A stretch of DNA of 64,000 nt from JACNJF01 sp050288105 (GCA_050288105.1 JBNKDE010000003.1:1-64000); one strand, 5' to 3'; positions 8,883 through 18,229 are shown, numbered from the stretch's first letter. Notes: generated by a model from the sequence alone, not told the origin. A program made the numbers and translations.

Positions 8883-11369
8883 TTATTCGCTAACCAGACG
8901 ATCAATAATCACATCGATGATATTTTCAACTACCGATACCGGATCAAGAATATTGAATTCCACTTCAATGCGTCCCTCATCGGTATCAATATAAGCCGAC
9001 TGCTCGAATGTTCGCGTCGCGATATAACCAGCGCCCTGAAATGCCGGTATCACACGCGTGCCGTTCTGGATTTCTGTACGCACATCTTCAATGACCGTCT
9101 CGCTGGCAAGGGAATTATAAAATTCCTGCGTATCCACCATGACCGTGAATGCCGGATCGATATCGTCCACATTGTCTGCAGCCAATAACAGTTGGTCACG
9201 AGTGGTGTTATCCAGCACCGTATAAGTCAGCGTGTTGTTGTAGAACGTAATCGATTTGCTGCCCACTGGAAAACCAAAATCGACGTTGCGTCTTACCAGC
9301 ACAGATACACTGACCGTTGAATGACCGGCGACGGTTAATAACGCAGTTTTTAGCGCTGCTCTAAAGGTTGGGGTATCTTCGGCGCGCTCGGCTTCCGTAC
9401 GCAGGTTTTCGAGCTCAGTAATTCGCGCATTAACAGTTGTTTGCACCTGATTGCGTATGGTGGTTGCTGAGGCAGTCGCTTCGTTATGCGAGTTCAGGTA
9501 ATTGTTCAAATCAAAGGTATAGGATATGCCCGCCACCGTGTATGTTTTCTCTGCGCTATCCATGGCTGACTTCGCGGCACTGTATACATCGTTGTAGACC
9601 CTTTGCGGTAACGCATTTAGATCCGCGATGGCAGTATCCACTATGCCCGGTATCTGCGAGCGAAATCCATCCAGACTGACCGCACCATTGTAGCTATCAA
9701 TGGAATTATTCAAATCCGTTAACGCCTGATTGACTTTATCAACTGCTCGATCCAGGCCCTGATTAACCAGTTGGTCAATATCGCCCTGAATATCGACCGC
9801 AAATTCGACGCCGGCCTCGAGTCCATTGGCATCGACTGTGGCTTGAACAGTGATTGGATTAGTCGCATCAGGTATCTGACCATTCATCTGTAAACCACGC
9901 GGATTAAGGTCCACCGACCCAATAATCGTTGCTTCAGGAAAGGTTGATGGAAACTCGCCATACAGCGATAGCCCAAAATCACCATCGCCGGTAATCGGGT
10001 CGGCATCGGCAAACAGATTACCCACCATCAAGACACCGAGATCCGGAACAGGTTTGATCGGCAACCAGTCAGGTGAGGAGGATTCGGCCGTATCAATCAC
10101 TGCCTGCAGCGCCAGATGTTCACGTGTATTACCCAGATCGAGCATAGCCGCCATATCGAGCAAATGATATTCAAACAGATCCACCCCGAGCACGGTAAAT
10201 TTGAGTGCTGCCGTGCCATTCATACCCATCGTCATCTGTTGCGTCGGGTCCAGCCCATTAACGGCGACATCGATTGCCGACGACACCAGAGATGAAGCAC
10301 TGGGTTGCCCACAGGGCAATAGTTGAGGCGGATTACATACCGCTGTACCGGTGATCTCAAACACATCAAATACCCTGAATGCGGAAACCGGAATAATGCC
10401 TTTCAGCGTTTCTGAACCAAAAAAGGGTTCAAGTGGTGAAAACGCGACCGGCTCTGAGGGATCAAACAGGGGTTGATAAGGAATATTGCTGTTAAAGGAA
10501 TTGCCGTAACCAAATGATCCCACTGCAGCATCGCCAAACATGTAAAAGAATGGATCGGTAGGGTCGCTGATAATAAGGGTTCGAAAACCGGCCAGGCCAT
10601 AGGCAAAAGGGAACTCTGTGCCGTTCTTGTCGGTGAATGTTAAATCCACCGCCGCATCGATGAAATAAACCAGATATTTGAATTCGTCACGAACCAGTAT
10701 ACCCGGCTCTGATTCAGGGCCAATGTCGAGACTGGCATTGATTTCGGCACCCGTGTACAAACCAACAATGGTGTTCACGCTAGCATTTAACGACAGGTTG
10801 TCTGAAATAACGGGAGGCAGCAGGGTTGTCCCTGTCAGGTCCAGCAGATTGCCTTCTTCATCGTATTCAAACTGTAAATCAGCATCCTTGAATTCGGTGA
10901 CCAGACCACCCACTTTCATTGAGGCGTCACCCACCAGATCATAGCCGTCGGGTGTATCTGTTACTGTGGCGGCAGGATCCGGGGTCACATTTTTGCGACC
11001 CAAACTGGAATACATGACTCTGATTGAAAAGGCCTCGAGAGGCACAGAAAACTCACCATCGCTAACCGTAATAACAATGTCATCAAACTGCTGCTGTGCA
11101 ATGCTTTCATCTGGAATGCCCTGAAGCGTACCGCTGTTTTCATCAAAATCGAGCCATACCGGTTTGTTAGTGACGGAAAATGTCAGACGATCACTATCGG
11201 GATCGGAGCTTAAGGGTGAAAACTGGTAGAGTTTGCCAGCGCGAGCATAAGTGGTGGCGGTACCGGAAATATCCGGTGGATTGTTAACACCACTGTCATT
11301 ACTTCCTCCCCCGCATCCATAGAGAGCAAATACCACTGCGAATGTGAGGTATCGATAAATCCTGTTCAT
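8883..11369 (-). CDS. Large lipoprotein with N-terminal Ig-like domain
   Basis: Unrecognised 828-residue protein. The N-terminus is a lipoprotein signal with lipobox ALYGC followed by a Gly/Ser linker. Residues about 33-120 look like a putative Ig (He_PIG/cadherin-like) domain: NKPVWLDFDENSGTLQGIPD and VITVSDGEF are characteristic. The remainder is rich in aspartate and beta-strand patterns, with a helical segment around 545-650 (ALTDLNNSIDSYNGA, RITELENLRTEAERAED). Its ATG overlaps the stop of an upstream remnant reading frame in the arrangement ATGA, and GGAGG precedes it. Anchoring in the outer membrane is inferred from Gly at +2 to +4. Co-regulation with the giant secreted protein is suggested by the duplicated upstream regions. 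Confidence 0.7.
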   Translation of the reverse strand: MNRIYRYLTFAVVFALYGCGGGSNDSGVNNPPDISGTATTYARAGKLYQFSPLSSDPDSDRLTFSVTNKPVWLDFDENSGTLQGIPDESIAQQQFDDIVITVSDGEFSVPLEAFSIRVMYSSLGRKNVTPDPAATVTDTPDGYDLVGDASMKVGGLVTEFKDADLQFEYDEEGNLLDLTGTTLLPPVISDNLSLNASVNTIVGLYTGAEINASLDIGPESEPGILVRDEFKYLVYFIDAAVDLTFTDKNGTEFPFAYGLAGFRTLIISDPTDPFFYMFGDAAVGSFGYGNSFNSNIPYQPLFDPSEPVAFSPLEPFFGSETLKGIIPVSAFRVFDVFEITGTAVCNPPQLLPCGQPSASSLVSSAIDVAVNGLDPTQQMTMGMNGTAALKFTVLGVDLFEYHLLDMAAMLDLGNTREHLALQAVIDTAESSSPDWLPIKPVPDLGVLMVGNLFADADPITGDGDFGLSLYGEFPSTFPEATIIGSVDLNPRGLQMNGQIPDATNPITVQATVDANGLEAGVEFAVDIQGDIDQLVNQGLDRAVDKVNQALTDLNNSIDSYNGAVSLDGFRSQIPGIVDTAIADLNALPQRVYNDVYSAAKSAMDSAEKTYTVAGISYTFDLNNYLNSHNEATASATTIRNQVQTTVNARITELENLRTEAERAEDTPTFRAALKTALLTVAGHSTVSVSVLVRRNVDFGFPVGSKSITFYNNTLTYTVLDNTTRDQLLLAADNVDDIDPAFTVMVDTQEFYNSLASETVIEDVRTEIQNGTRVIPAFQGAGYIATRTFEQSAYIDTDEGRIEVEFNILDPVSVVENIIDVIIDRLVSE

Positions 11370-11521
11370 GGAATCCTCCGGTTGTCATTTGATCTCGAAA
11401 AGATGGCTTTTAATTTGATGTCCAGAGCGTTGTTATCATCAGGGGTAGCAGAGGGCAGGGTATAGGCTTGCTGAAGCGTAGCAAGCAGTGACAAGATTTT
11501 TTGTTGTAGTCGAATATGCAT
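11366..11521 (-). pseudogene. Decayed copy of the giant protein's 5' coding region
   Basis: The frame beginning at ATG 11519-11521 encodes about 51 residues that mirror the start of the giant secreted protein: LQQKI-SLL, then PDDNNALDIKLKA against PDDNSALEIQLNT. The middle of the signal peptide is missing in frame, removing the hydrophobic core, and the frame ends at TGA 11366-11368, overlapping the lipoprotein ATG. It still has a GGAGG-type ribosome site. It may be a dead duplicate or a short leader coupled to translation of the lipoprotein. Confidence 0.6.
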
Positions 11522-11524
11522 AAC

Positions 11525-11690
11525 AGCCCCCTCCTGAATTGGCTGATCTGTTAATATCCTTGCAAACATGACATATTGATGTCGCTGTTGTACCTTATCA
11601 AAGGTGCCAGAAGGGCTGAATTAGCCATGTGGCTATATCTGACTAAAATACTCAGGTATTTGTGAACTGCGTCAAGTTTTTAATGGGCGG
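11525..11690 (-). promoter_or_regulatory. Upstream region B, duplicate of 8556-8712
   Basis: This block is roughly 85 percent identical by eye to region A and lies between the decayed leader and the divergent LuxR-type regulator. On the minus strand it contains TTGACG and, about 18-19 bases on, TATTTT: a plausible sigma-70 promoter for the leader and lipoprotein. It is also the only space for the promoter of the regulator, so autoregulation is possible. Confidence 0.6.
11623..11634. promoter_or_regulatory. Candidate operator palindrome, copy B
   Basis: Exact second copy of AGCCATGTGGCT, placed 60 bases upstream of the response-regulator start and downstream of the putative minus-strand promoter of the lipoprotein transcript. 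Confidence 0.5.
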
Positions 11691-11693
11691 GCA

Positions 11694-12332
11694 ATGAAAG
11701 CTCTTATCATCGACGATCACCCGGTATTCATATCTGCGCTGGAGTCACTGTTACAGCGTATGCATCAGTCTATTCACATTGACACTGCAACGTCGGCGGA
11801 TCTCGCGTTACACCAGCTAGAATTTCATCCTGATTATCAATTGATCCTGCTGGATCTGAGCATGCCGGGGCTGGATGGCTTTAGCTTTTTGCGCGCCTTG
11901 CAGCAGCGCAATCTACCGATACCGGTGGTGATTGTTTCATCGAGTGAAGAGGCTGAAACTATTCATGCCTGCATTTCTGCTGGCGCAGCTGGTTATATCC
12001 CCAAATCCCATGACCTGGAGCAGATGGCGAGCGCGCTGGAATGTATCTACGCTGGCAATATCTATCTGCCCGAAGCGTTGCTGCAAACTGAATACCAGAC
12101 GGATGCCGAGGAAATTTTGAGGCGTTGTAAACAGATTGGTATTGGTGAAAAAACCTACCAGGTGCTGATCTGGCTGGCGAAAGGAAAAACCAATAAGGAG
12201 ATTGCAGATGAGTTGAATATCTCGGTACATACCGTCAAGGCGCATCTGGCCAAACTGTTTGATCGACTACAGACCAGCAATCGTATGGATACGGTGATGG
12301 AGGCGATTCGTCTGGGTCTGATCGACGGTTAA
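11694..12332 (+). CDS. NarL/LuxR-family response regulator
   Basis: Two-component transcription factor of 212 residues. The receiver domain (about 1-120) has the acidic pair Asp7-Asp8, phospho-acceptor Asp54 in LLDLSMPG, and the switch Lys in GYIPKS. A LuxR-type helix-turn-helix occupies about 145-210 (GKTNKEIADELNISVHTVKAHL). A GGGCGGGC stretch precedes the ATG. It is divergent from the lipoprotein gene and convergent with the hybrid kinase: the two stop codons overlap within TTAA at 12329-12332. The pairing with that kinase is a strong inference from position. Likely targets are the two envelope genes with the shared palindrome. Confidence 0.9.
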   Translation: MKALIIDDHPVFISALESLLQRMHQSIHIDTATSADLALHQLEFHPDYQLILLDLSMPGLDGFSFLRALQQRNLPIPVVIVSSSEEAETIHACISAGAAGYIPKSHDLEQMASALECIYAGNIYLPEALLQTEYQTDAEEILRRCKQIGIGEKTYQVLIWLAKGKTNKEIADELNISVHTVKAHLAKLFDRLQTSNRMDTVMEAIRLGLIDG

Positions 12333-15118
12333 GCCTTTAACAGTTGATGCAGGGAGCTGCGCAATGTCATCGGCAATACCGGCTTACTCAGAATCGGATA
12401 GGGGCCCTCACGCAGCTGTCGCATTTGCTCATTACTGACATTGCCGCTGATGATCAGTGCCTTGCAGGGTTTGCTGCTGTGTTCATTCAGTGTGTTGATC
12501 AGGTCAAGCCCGGTATGCTCGTCACCCAGATCATAGTCTGCGACGACCACATCGATATCTTCGTCAGTGATCACACTCAGGGCTTCACTGACGGATGCAG
12601 CGGTGAGCACTGCACACTTCCAGCTGGTGAGTAAATCACGCGTGGCGACCAGTACATCCAGATCATCATCCACCACCAGCACCACCGCGCCCTGCAGGCT
12701 GTAATTGCGATCTTTTGCGCTGAGTGCTTTGCCTTTTTGCAGTGGCATGGGGGTGCCTCGCGCGACCTCCAGCCGGAAGCAACTCCCTGCCCCCATGCGC
12801 GAAGCCAGGGTTAACTGAATATCCAGCAAGGCATTCAGACGGCGAACAATTGACAGCCCCAGACCCAGACCTCTGCGTCGATTGGGTTCCGGGGTAAGTA
12901 ACTGTACGAATTCGCCAAAGATGGCCTGTTGCTGCTCTTCAGCAATTCCGGGGCCGCAGTCCCAAACCTCGATCTGCCAGTTGTCACCACGTGCGCGCGC
13001 ACCCACTAATACGCCAGGTGCGTTACTGTGTTTGATGGCATTGTCTACCAGGTTGGCAAGGATGCGGTAGAGCAGCGTCGCATCGGTATGTAGCCAGGCG
13101 TGGGTCGCATGCACGCGCAGGTCTATCCCGCGCTCCAGCGCCTGGGGGGTAAATTCATTTTGCAGTCGGGCAAACAGGCGCGCCAGTGGGAAATGGGAAA
13201 CATCCGGTTTTAAAATACCCGCGTCCAGGCGAGAGATATCGAGCAGGGCGTTGATGATGTCGCTCAGGGCGTATTGCGAATTGCTGATCTGGGTCAGGAT
13301 CTTTTGTGCTTTTTTATCCGGCATCAACTCGGTCAGCTGGCCAATCTGCAGGCTCATGGCATGTAGTGGCTGGCGCAGGTCATGGCTGGCGGCAGCCAGG
13401 AAATCGGATTTGGCCTGGTTGGCCTTTTCGGCAGCGGCTTCACTCGCGCGTAGCGCCTGGGTTCTGTACTCGACGGTTTTTCTGAGCTGCCGGTTCCATG
13501 CCAGCGTAATCGCAAAACCAATGATAATGAGTGCCACGGCGACCGCGATAATCTGTTCACGGCTCGGTTTCCAGGATTCGGGTTTTAATCCAATCCATTT
13601 GCGATAAATAGTCTGGCGTTCCTCATTGCTGATCGAATTCAGGCTCTTCTGTAGCAGGCGGTGCAGCATAGGCCAGTCGTTTCGGGATGCTAGCCCTACC
13701 TGGTAACTGAAGCCCGACTCACCGGCCACACGAAGGTTCTGAATCGCCTGTTTTTCAATGTAATAGGAAGCGGTCGCCACGTTAGCAATAAAGGCATCCA
13801 CCTCACCGTAGGAAACAGCGTACAGTCCGTTGCGCACATCCGCCACTGCGAGCAAATCGAGCTCTGGATGTTGACGCTTGAGGAAATCATGCGATGCATA
13901 ATTCTTCACCACGGCGACTTTTTTACCGCGTAAATCGCTCATATTGGAGATACCGCGGGTGTCATCATTGATGATGATAGAAGCCGGTAATTCGAGGTAG
14001 GGTTTGCTGAAGTTTAGAAAGGTACTGCGTTCTGGAGTACTGGCCGCGGCGGTTAACAGAGAGACTTTGCGCTCGCGCGCACTCTGCAGCGCCTCGCTCC
14101 AGTTTTGATGCGGCACCACTTCGATACGAATCCCCAGTCGTTGCGAAACCAGGTCGATATAATCGGCGGCCATGCCAGAGAATTCTTTATTTTGGTCAAG
14201 GTATTCTACCGGTGGCCAGTCCGGATCGGAGGCAGCAAGAATGACCGGGTGCTCATCCAGCCATTGCTGTTCTTCTGTAGTCAATTGAATCTTGGTAAGC
14301 TGCGGGTTCGGGCTCGGCGTGGTAATTGTGATCCACTTGCGAAAAACCTGTTGTCGCTCGTCTTCGGTTATGGTGGCGAGTGCCTTGTCTAACAGGTGAT
14401 TCAACATCGGCCAGTCGCGGCGAGAAGCCAGTGCCAGCTTATACGAGAAGTCTGTCAGGCTGCTGATGTGAAGATTGGTAATTTTCCATTTGCCGATAGC
14501 GTAGGAGGTGGTGGCCAGATTCAATACCCCTGCATCGATTTCGCCAGTTGATATTCTGCCCAACAGGGTTTGCACATCGGGCATCATGCGTAATTCCACC
14601 TGTGGGTGGTTTTTGCGCAGAAATTCATTGATCCCAAATCCCTCGATGGTGGCGAGATGCTTGCCATGTAACTCTTCCAGTGAAGCAATTTTTTCACCTG
14701 AACGGGTAATGATGACATCGGGGAAATCGACATAGGGTTTGGTAAAGTGCATGTATTGCAGGCGTTCGGGTGTCTCCGTTGCCACCGCGACCATATCCGC
14801 CTCATGGTTCTGAATCAGTTGCAACGCCTGTGCCCAGCTGTCGGGTTGCCTGTATTCAAAGCGAATGCCCAGGCGTTGCGCGATAATCTCCAGGTAATCA
14901 TTGGCGACACCAACAGTCTGTTCTGCATCATTGGTGAATTGAAACGGGGCATAGTCAGGATCAGCAGCCACCCGAATGACAGGGTGTTCTGAGAGCCAGG
15001 CTTTTTCCTGCTGGGTTAATTGCAGGGTATTCTGAGTATCCGCGCCATTCTCGCCAAAACAACCGCCTGTGTAATACAGGCAGAGCAAGGCAAACAGGAT
15101 GGTACTTATCTTATTCAT
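12329..15118 (-). CDS. BvgS/EvgS-like hybrid sensor histidine kinase with two periplasmic SBP domains
   Basis: Inner-membrane sensor of 929 residues. In order: signal peptide or lipobox-like start (YYTGGC), two tandem family-3 solute-binding domains (about 38-265 and 275-510; both begin EHPVI and contain AADPDYAPF- or ASDPDWPPV-type motifs), transmembrane helix near 519-541, HisKA with the phospho-accepting His near 577 (ASHDLRQPLHA), HATPase with N-box near 694 (NLVDNAIKHS) and GLGLGLSIVRR, and a C-terminal receiver with Asp near 862 (VVADYDLG). There is no HPt domain, unlike BvgS. The solute-binding domains suggest that it senses an amino acid or other small ligand. It is probably paired with the adjacent LuxR-type regulator. 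Confidence 0.9.
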   Translation of the reverse strand: MNKISTILFALLCLYYTGGCFGENGADTQNTLQLTQQEKAWLSEHPVIRVAADPDYAPFQFTNDAEQTVGVANDYLEIIAQRLGIRFEYRQPDSWAQALQLIQNHEADMVAVATETPERLQYMHFTKPYVDFPDVIITRSGEKIASLEELHGKHLATIEGFGINEFLRKNHPQVELRMMPDVQTLLGRISTGEIDAGVLNLATTSYAIGKWKITNLHISSLTDFSYKLALASRRDWPMLNHLLDKALATITEDERQQVFRKWITITTPSPNPQLTKIQLTTEEQQWLDEHPVILAASDPDWPPVEYLDQNKEFSGMAADYIDLVSQRLGIRIEVVPHQNWSEALQSARERKVSLLTAAASTPERSTFLNFSKPYLELPASIIINDDTRGISNMSDLRGKKVAVVKNYASHDFLKRQHPELDLLAVADVRNGLYAVSYGEVDAFIANVATASYYIEKQAIQNLRVAGESGFSYQVGLASRNDWPMLHRLLQKSLNSISNEERQTIYRKWIGLKPESWKPSREQIIAVAVALIIIGFAITLAWNRQLRKTVEYRTQALRASEAAAEKANQAKSDFLAAASHDLRQPLHAMSLQIGQLTELMPDKKAQKILTQISNSQYALSDIINALLDISRLDAGILKPDVSHFPLARLFARLQNEFTPQALERGIDLRVHATHAWLHTDATLLYRILANLVDNAIKHSNAPGVLVGARARGDNWQIEVWDCGPGIAEEQQQAIFGEFVQLLTPEPNRRRGLGLGLSIVRRLNALLDIQLTLASRMGAGSCFRLEVARGTPMPLQKGKALSAKDRNYSLQGAVVLVVDDDLDVLVATRDLLTSWKCAVLTAASVSEALSVITDEDIDVVVADYDLGDEHTGLDLINTLNEHSSKPCKALIISGNVSNEQMRQLREGPYPILSKPVLPMTLRSSLHQLLKA

Positions 15119-15331
15119 GCGCCGATACTATCATTGAACAACGGGTTTATATAATCGTTGAAAGCGTAGCAGAAGTTTCCTGATAACGAATGATGGGATT
15201 TAAACCTTTACTATTTCATCATTTATCCAGGTAGACGCTTTAGGGTCATATACCTTGCTTTAAGGTACATGAGTAGATTTGCAGCAAATCATGGGGGTGG
15301 AATTAGTTGTGGATCGATTCACGCATATATA

Positions 15332-15363
15332 CGATCAACTACCTTGTGGCAGGTAGTTGATCG
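15332..15363. terminator. Perfect 12-bp inverted repeat downstream of the OYE-family gene
   Basis: CGATCAACTACC (15332-15343) pairs with GGTAGTTGATCG (15352-15363) across an 8-base loop, 27 bases past the stop codon of the minus-strand flavoenzyme gene. No T-run follows on either strand, so it may be an RNA-end hairpin or a protein site rather than a textbook terminator. The rest of 15119-15389 shows nothing I can name. Confidence 0.5.
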
Positions 15364-15389
15364 TGCATATTAAATGCCCCACCTTTTGT

Positions 15390-17426
15390 TTAGATATCCT
15401 TCATCAGACGTAACGCGTCGTAGATCGCCGCATGGGTGTTGCGTGTGGCAACTGCATCACCGATACGGAACAATTGAAAGCTGCCCTGTGGATTACGTAT
15501 GACTGACTGAGGTACACCTTCCAGCAGTTGATCATGCGATATCTCGCCCTGGTTTGAAGAATGGGGCTTGAGTTCGAAATACAGGTCATCAAGCGGAATC
15601 ACGCCGTGGTTAACGATGATTTGATCGTATACGCGTTGCTGCGCGATACCACCATAGTCACTGCCAATGTGGGCGATTAGATCCTCGCCCTGTTTTTCAA
15701 CCGCATGCAGGCGATAGGTCACGGTGAAGAGGGTATCCAGCTTCTGCAGCGAGCGCATATAAGGTACCAGGTTCATCGCCATAACTTCAGGTGCAAACGA
15801 GCGATCGGGTGACATAATCTCTACTCTGCCCCCGATTTTTGCGATGACTTCTGCCGCCTGCAATCCAGCATGGTCACCGGCATCATCAAAAATCAGTACA
15901 TTTTTGCCCGGTTTTTCATCGCCGGAAATAATGTCCCAGCTGGAAATGACATGCTCATTGCCTTTGGCCAGCACCTCGGTGTGAGGTAGTCCGCCGGTGG
16001 CAATGATCACGACATCGGGGTTTTCAGCTAATACGGTATCCATTTCAGCAAAGGTATAAAACTTGAAACGCACGCCGAGTTTCTCGCACTGGGCCATGCG
16101 CCAGTCGATGATGGAAATCATCTCCTTGCGACGTTCGTTTTGAGCGGTCAGGCGTACCTGTCCACCCGGGTCTTTTGCCGCTTCGAAAACCAGTACGTCA
16201 TGGCCGCGTTCACCCGCAACCCGAGCGGCTTCCAGACCGCCAGGTCCAGCACCGACGATGACGACTTTTTTACGCTGCGTTGCCCTGGGGATTTCGTGTG
16301 GCATGGTTTCTTCACGGCCGGAGGCTGCATTATGAATGCAGAAGGCAGCGCCGCCCTGGTAGATGCGATCCAGGCAATAGTTTGCGCCTACGCAAGGCCG
16401 AATGTCCTCCTCGCGTTTTTCCATAATCTTGCGCACCAGATGCGGATCGGTGAGATGTGCACGCGTCATACCAATCAGGTCAACCTTGCCCGATTCAATC
16501 GCGTAACGCGCGGTCGCGACATCGGGAATTTTTGCAGCATGAAACACCGGGAATTTCATTGCAGAACGTATTTCACCGGCAAAATCCAGATGCGGATTGT
16601 TGGCCATACCCTGAATCGGGATGACGTCGGTTAAGCCCGCATCAGTGTCGATATGACCGCGCACTACGTTAAGGAAATCAACCATGCCACAGTCTTTCAG
16701 GCGGCGCGAAATCTCCAGCCCATCCTGCTGATTCAGGCCATGCTCAAGCATCTCGTCACCGGTATAACGCATGCCTACAATAAAATCGGGGCCGACACGT
16801 TTACGGATTTCAGTCAGCACATCAAAGGTGAAACGCAGTCGATTATCCAGCGAACCGCCATAAGGCCCTTCCAGCTCATTGGTCAAAGGCGACCAGAACT
16901 GATCCATCAGATGACCATAAGCCTGCAGTTCAATGCCATCCATACCGCCCGCCTGCATGCGTTCAGCAGCATCAGCATAATCCTTAATAATGCGCTCAAT
17001 ATCCCAGTCTTCCATCTTTTTAGGAAAGGCGCGGTGTGCAGCCTCGCGGTGGTGCGACGGCGAAACCACTGGCAACCAGCTGTCCTTGTCCCAGCGCGTA
17101 CGCCGACCCAGGTGGGTCAGCTGGATCATGATTGCAGCGCCCTGTTCGTGCACCGCATCGGTTAGATCCTTCATATAGGGAACGACTTCATCTTTATAAA
17201 CCAGCAGGTTGTTAAACACCGGTGGGCTGTCTTTCGACACAGCGGCCGAACCGGCAGTCATGGTCATGGCAATACCGCCTTTTGCGCGTTCAACGTGGTA
17301 AGCGCGGTAACGCCCCTTAGGCATGCCATCTTCCGGGTAAGCCGGTTCGTGAGCGGTGACGATAATGCGGTTTCGAAGCGTTAAATGCTTGAGCTGGTAA
17401 GGTTGTAACAGAGGATCATTAGACAT
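15390..17426 (-). CDS. NADH:flavin oxidoreductase, DgcA/N-methylproline demethylase type
   Basis: 678-residue fusion of an FMN-binding old-yellow-enzyme barrel (about 1-370) and a FAD/NAD-binding domain (KKVVIVGAGPGGLEAA near residue 390). The overall plan, including a cysteine-bearing link (RPCVGANYC then AAFC, near 342-362), matches the trimethylamine-dehydrogenase and dienoyl-CoA-reductase group. The length and the motifs NRIIVTAHEPAYPEDG and YCLDRIY point to the subgroup that demethylates dimethylglycine or N-methylproline betaines. The substrate is not proven. Three cysteines are visible in the link instead of the four usual in trimethylamine dehydrogenase. It is divergent from a TetR regulator, with a dyad in between. 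Confidence 0.8.
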   Translation of the reverse strand: MSNDPLLQPYQLKHLTLRNRIIVTAHEPAYPEDGMPKGRYRAYHVERAKGGIAMTMTAGSAAVSKDSPPVFNNLLVYKDEVVPYMKDLTDAVHEQGAAIMIQLTHLGRRTRWDKDSWLPVVSPSHHREAAHRAFPKKMEDWDIERIIKDYADAAERMQAGGMDGIELQAYGHLMDQFWSPLTNELEGPYGGSLDNRLRFTFDVLTEIRKRVGPDFIVGMRYTGDEMLEHGLNQQDGLEISRRLKDCGMVDFLNVVRGHIDTDAGLTDVIPIQGMANNPHLDFAGEIRSAMKFPVFHAAKIPDVATARYAIESGKVDLIGMTRAHLTDPHLVRKIMEKREEDIRPCVGANYCLDRIYQGGAAFCIHNAASGREETMPHEIPRATQRKKVVIVGAGPGGLEAARVAGERGHDVLVFEAAKDPGGQVRLTAQNERRKEMISIIDWRMAQCEKLGVRFKFYTFAEMDTVLAENPDVVIIATGGLPHTEVLAKGNEHVISSWDIISGDEKPGKNVLIFDDAGDHAGLQAAEVIAKIGGRVEIMSPDRSFAPEVMAMNLVPYMRSLQKLDTLFTVTYRLHAVEKQGEDLIAHIGSDYGGIAQQRVYDQIIVNHGVIPLDDLYFELKPHSSNQGEISHDQLLEGVPQSVIRNPQGSFQLFRIGDAVATRNTHAAIYDALRLMKDI

Positions 17427-17508
17427 GATTGCGCTCCGAAATAGTTAGAGTGTTGATAAAGCCAAACGCCTGTCTGTATGACAATGAATACTTACCCTAA
17501 ATCAAAAT

Positions 17509-17543
17509 GTACAGAAGTGTCAATTAAAAATACATTTCTGTAC
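17509..17543. promoter_or_regulatory. Candidate TetR operator
   Basis: GTACAGAAGTGT (17509-17520) and ACATTTCTGTAC (17532-17543) form a dyad with 11 of 12 arm positions complementary and an 11-base spacer. It is in the intergenic space between the divergent flavoenzyme gene and the TetR gene, the usual place for an autoregulated TetR site. Confidence 0.65.
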
Positions 17544-17596
17544 TCTGAATTGACGCTAAGATACTATTGCTGCTGAAATTAGGCATAAAAACACGA

Positions 17597-18229
17597 ATGA
17601 AGAAATCATTAAAAAATGCAACAGGGTGGCGTGGATCGCCTGAGATCTGGTTTGAAGCGGCCATTGAGATTCTGCTGGAGTCTGGTGTCGAGGCGGTAAA
17701 AATCGCGACCCTGGCTAAAAAACTCAAGCTGTCACGCACCAGCTTTTACTGGTTCTTCGCCGATAGAGAGGAACTGCTCAGTGCGCTAGTGGCATCCTGG
17801 AAAGAAAAAAATACTGGCGGCATCGTGAAGCAATCCGAGGCTTATTCCGAATCGATTGCCGAGGCGACGTTGAATATCTTTGACTGCTGGATGGATCGTG
17901 ATCTGTTCGATGATAAGTTTGAATTCGCCATACGTAGCTGGGCGCTGCACTCCCCGGAAATCCTGCACGAGGTACAACAGGCCGATAAACAACGCCTGCA
18001 GGCGCTGAAAGATATGTTTACACGCTATGGCTATGGCGAGGTAGAGGCGGATGTCCATGCGCGCACCATCTACCTGGTGCAGATTGGGTATATCTCCATG
18101 CAGTCCAGGGAATCCCTGGCTGTGCGTATGCCGCGCATTGCCGAATATGTCAAAACCTTTACCGGGGTAGCCCCCAAACCACAGGAGTTACAGCGTTTTT
18201 TTCACCGCCATGGATATGCTGGGGATTAA
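17597..18229 (+). CDS. TetR/AcrR-family transcriptional regulator
   Basis: DNA-binding repressor of about 210 residues. The N-terminal helix-turn-helix reads AIEILLESGVEAVKIATLAK then LSRTSFYWFFADREELL, a standard TetR fold; the rest is a helical ligand and dimer domain ending in a basic tail. ATG 17597 is preferred to an in-frame TTG 30 bases upstream, which would place the start nearer the putative promoter. It is divergent from the OYE-type flavoenzyme and probably controls it through the dyad at 17509-17543. The inducer is unknown; a methylated amine or betaine would fit the target but is a guess. Confidence 0.85.
   Translation: MKKSLKNATGWRGSPEIWFEAAIEILLESGVEAVKIATLAKKLKLSRTSFYWFFADREELLSALVASWKEKNTGGIVKQSEAYSESIAEATLNIFDCWMDRDLFDDKFEFAIRSWALHSPEILHEVQQADKQRLQALKDMFTRYGYGEVEADVHARTIYLVQIGYISMQSRESLAVRMPRIAEYVKTFTGVAPKPQELQRFFHRHGYAGD

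Noticed and set aside
16140..17165. Plus-strand frames of 164 and 170 codons antisense to the flavoenzyme
   Set aside because: The minus-strand frame has full family motifs; the antisense products show none.
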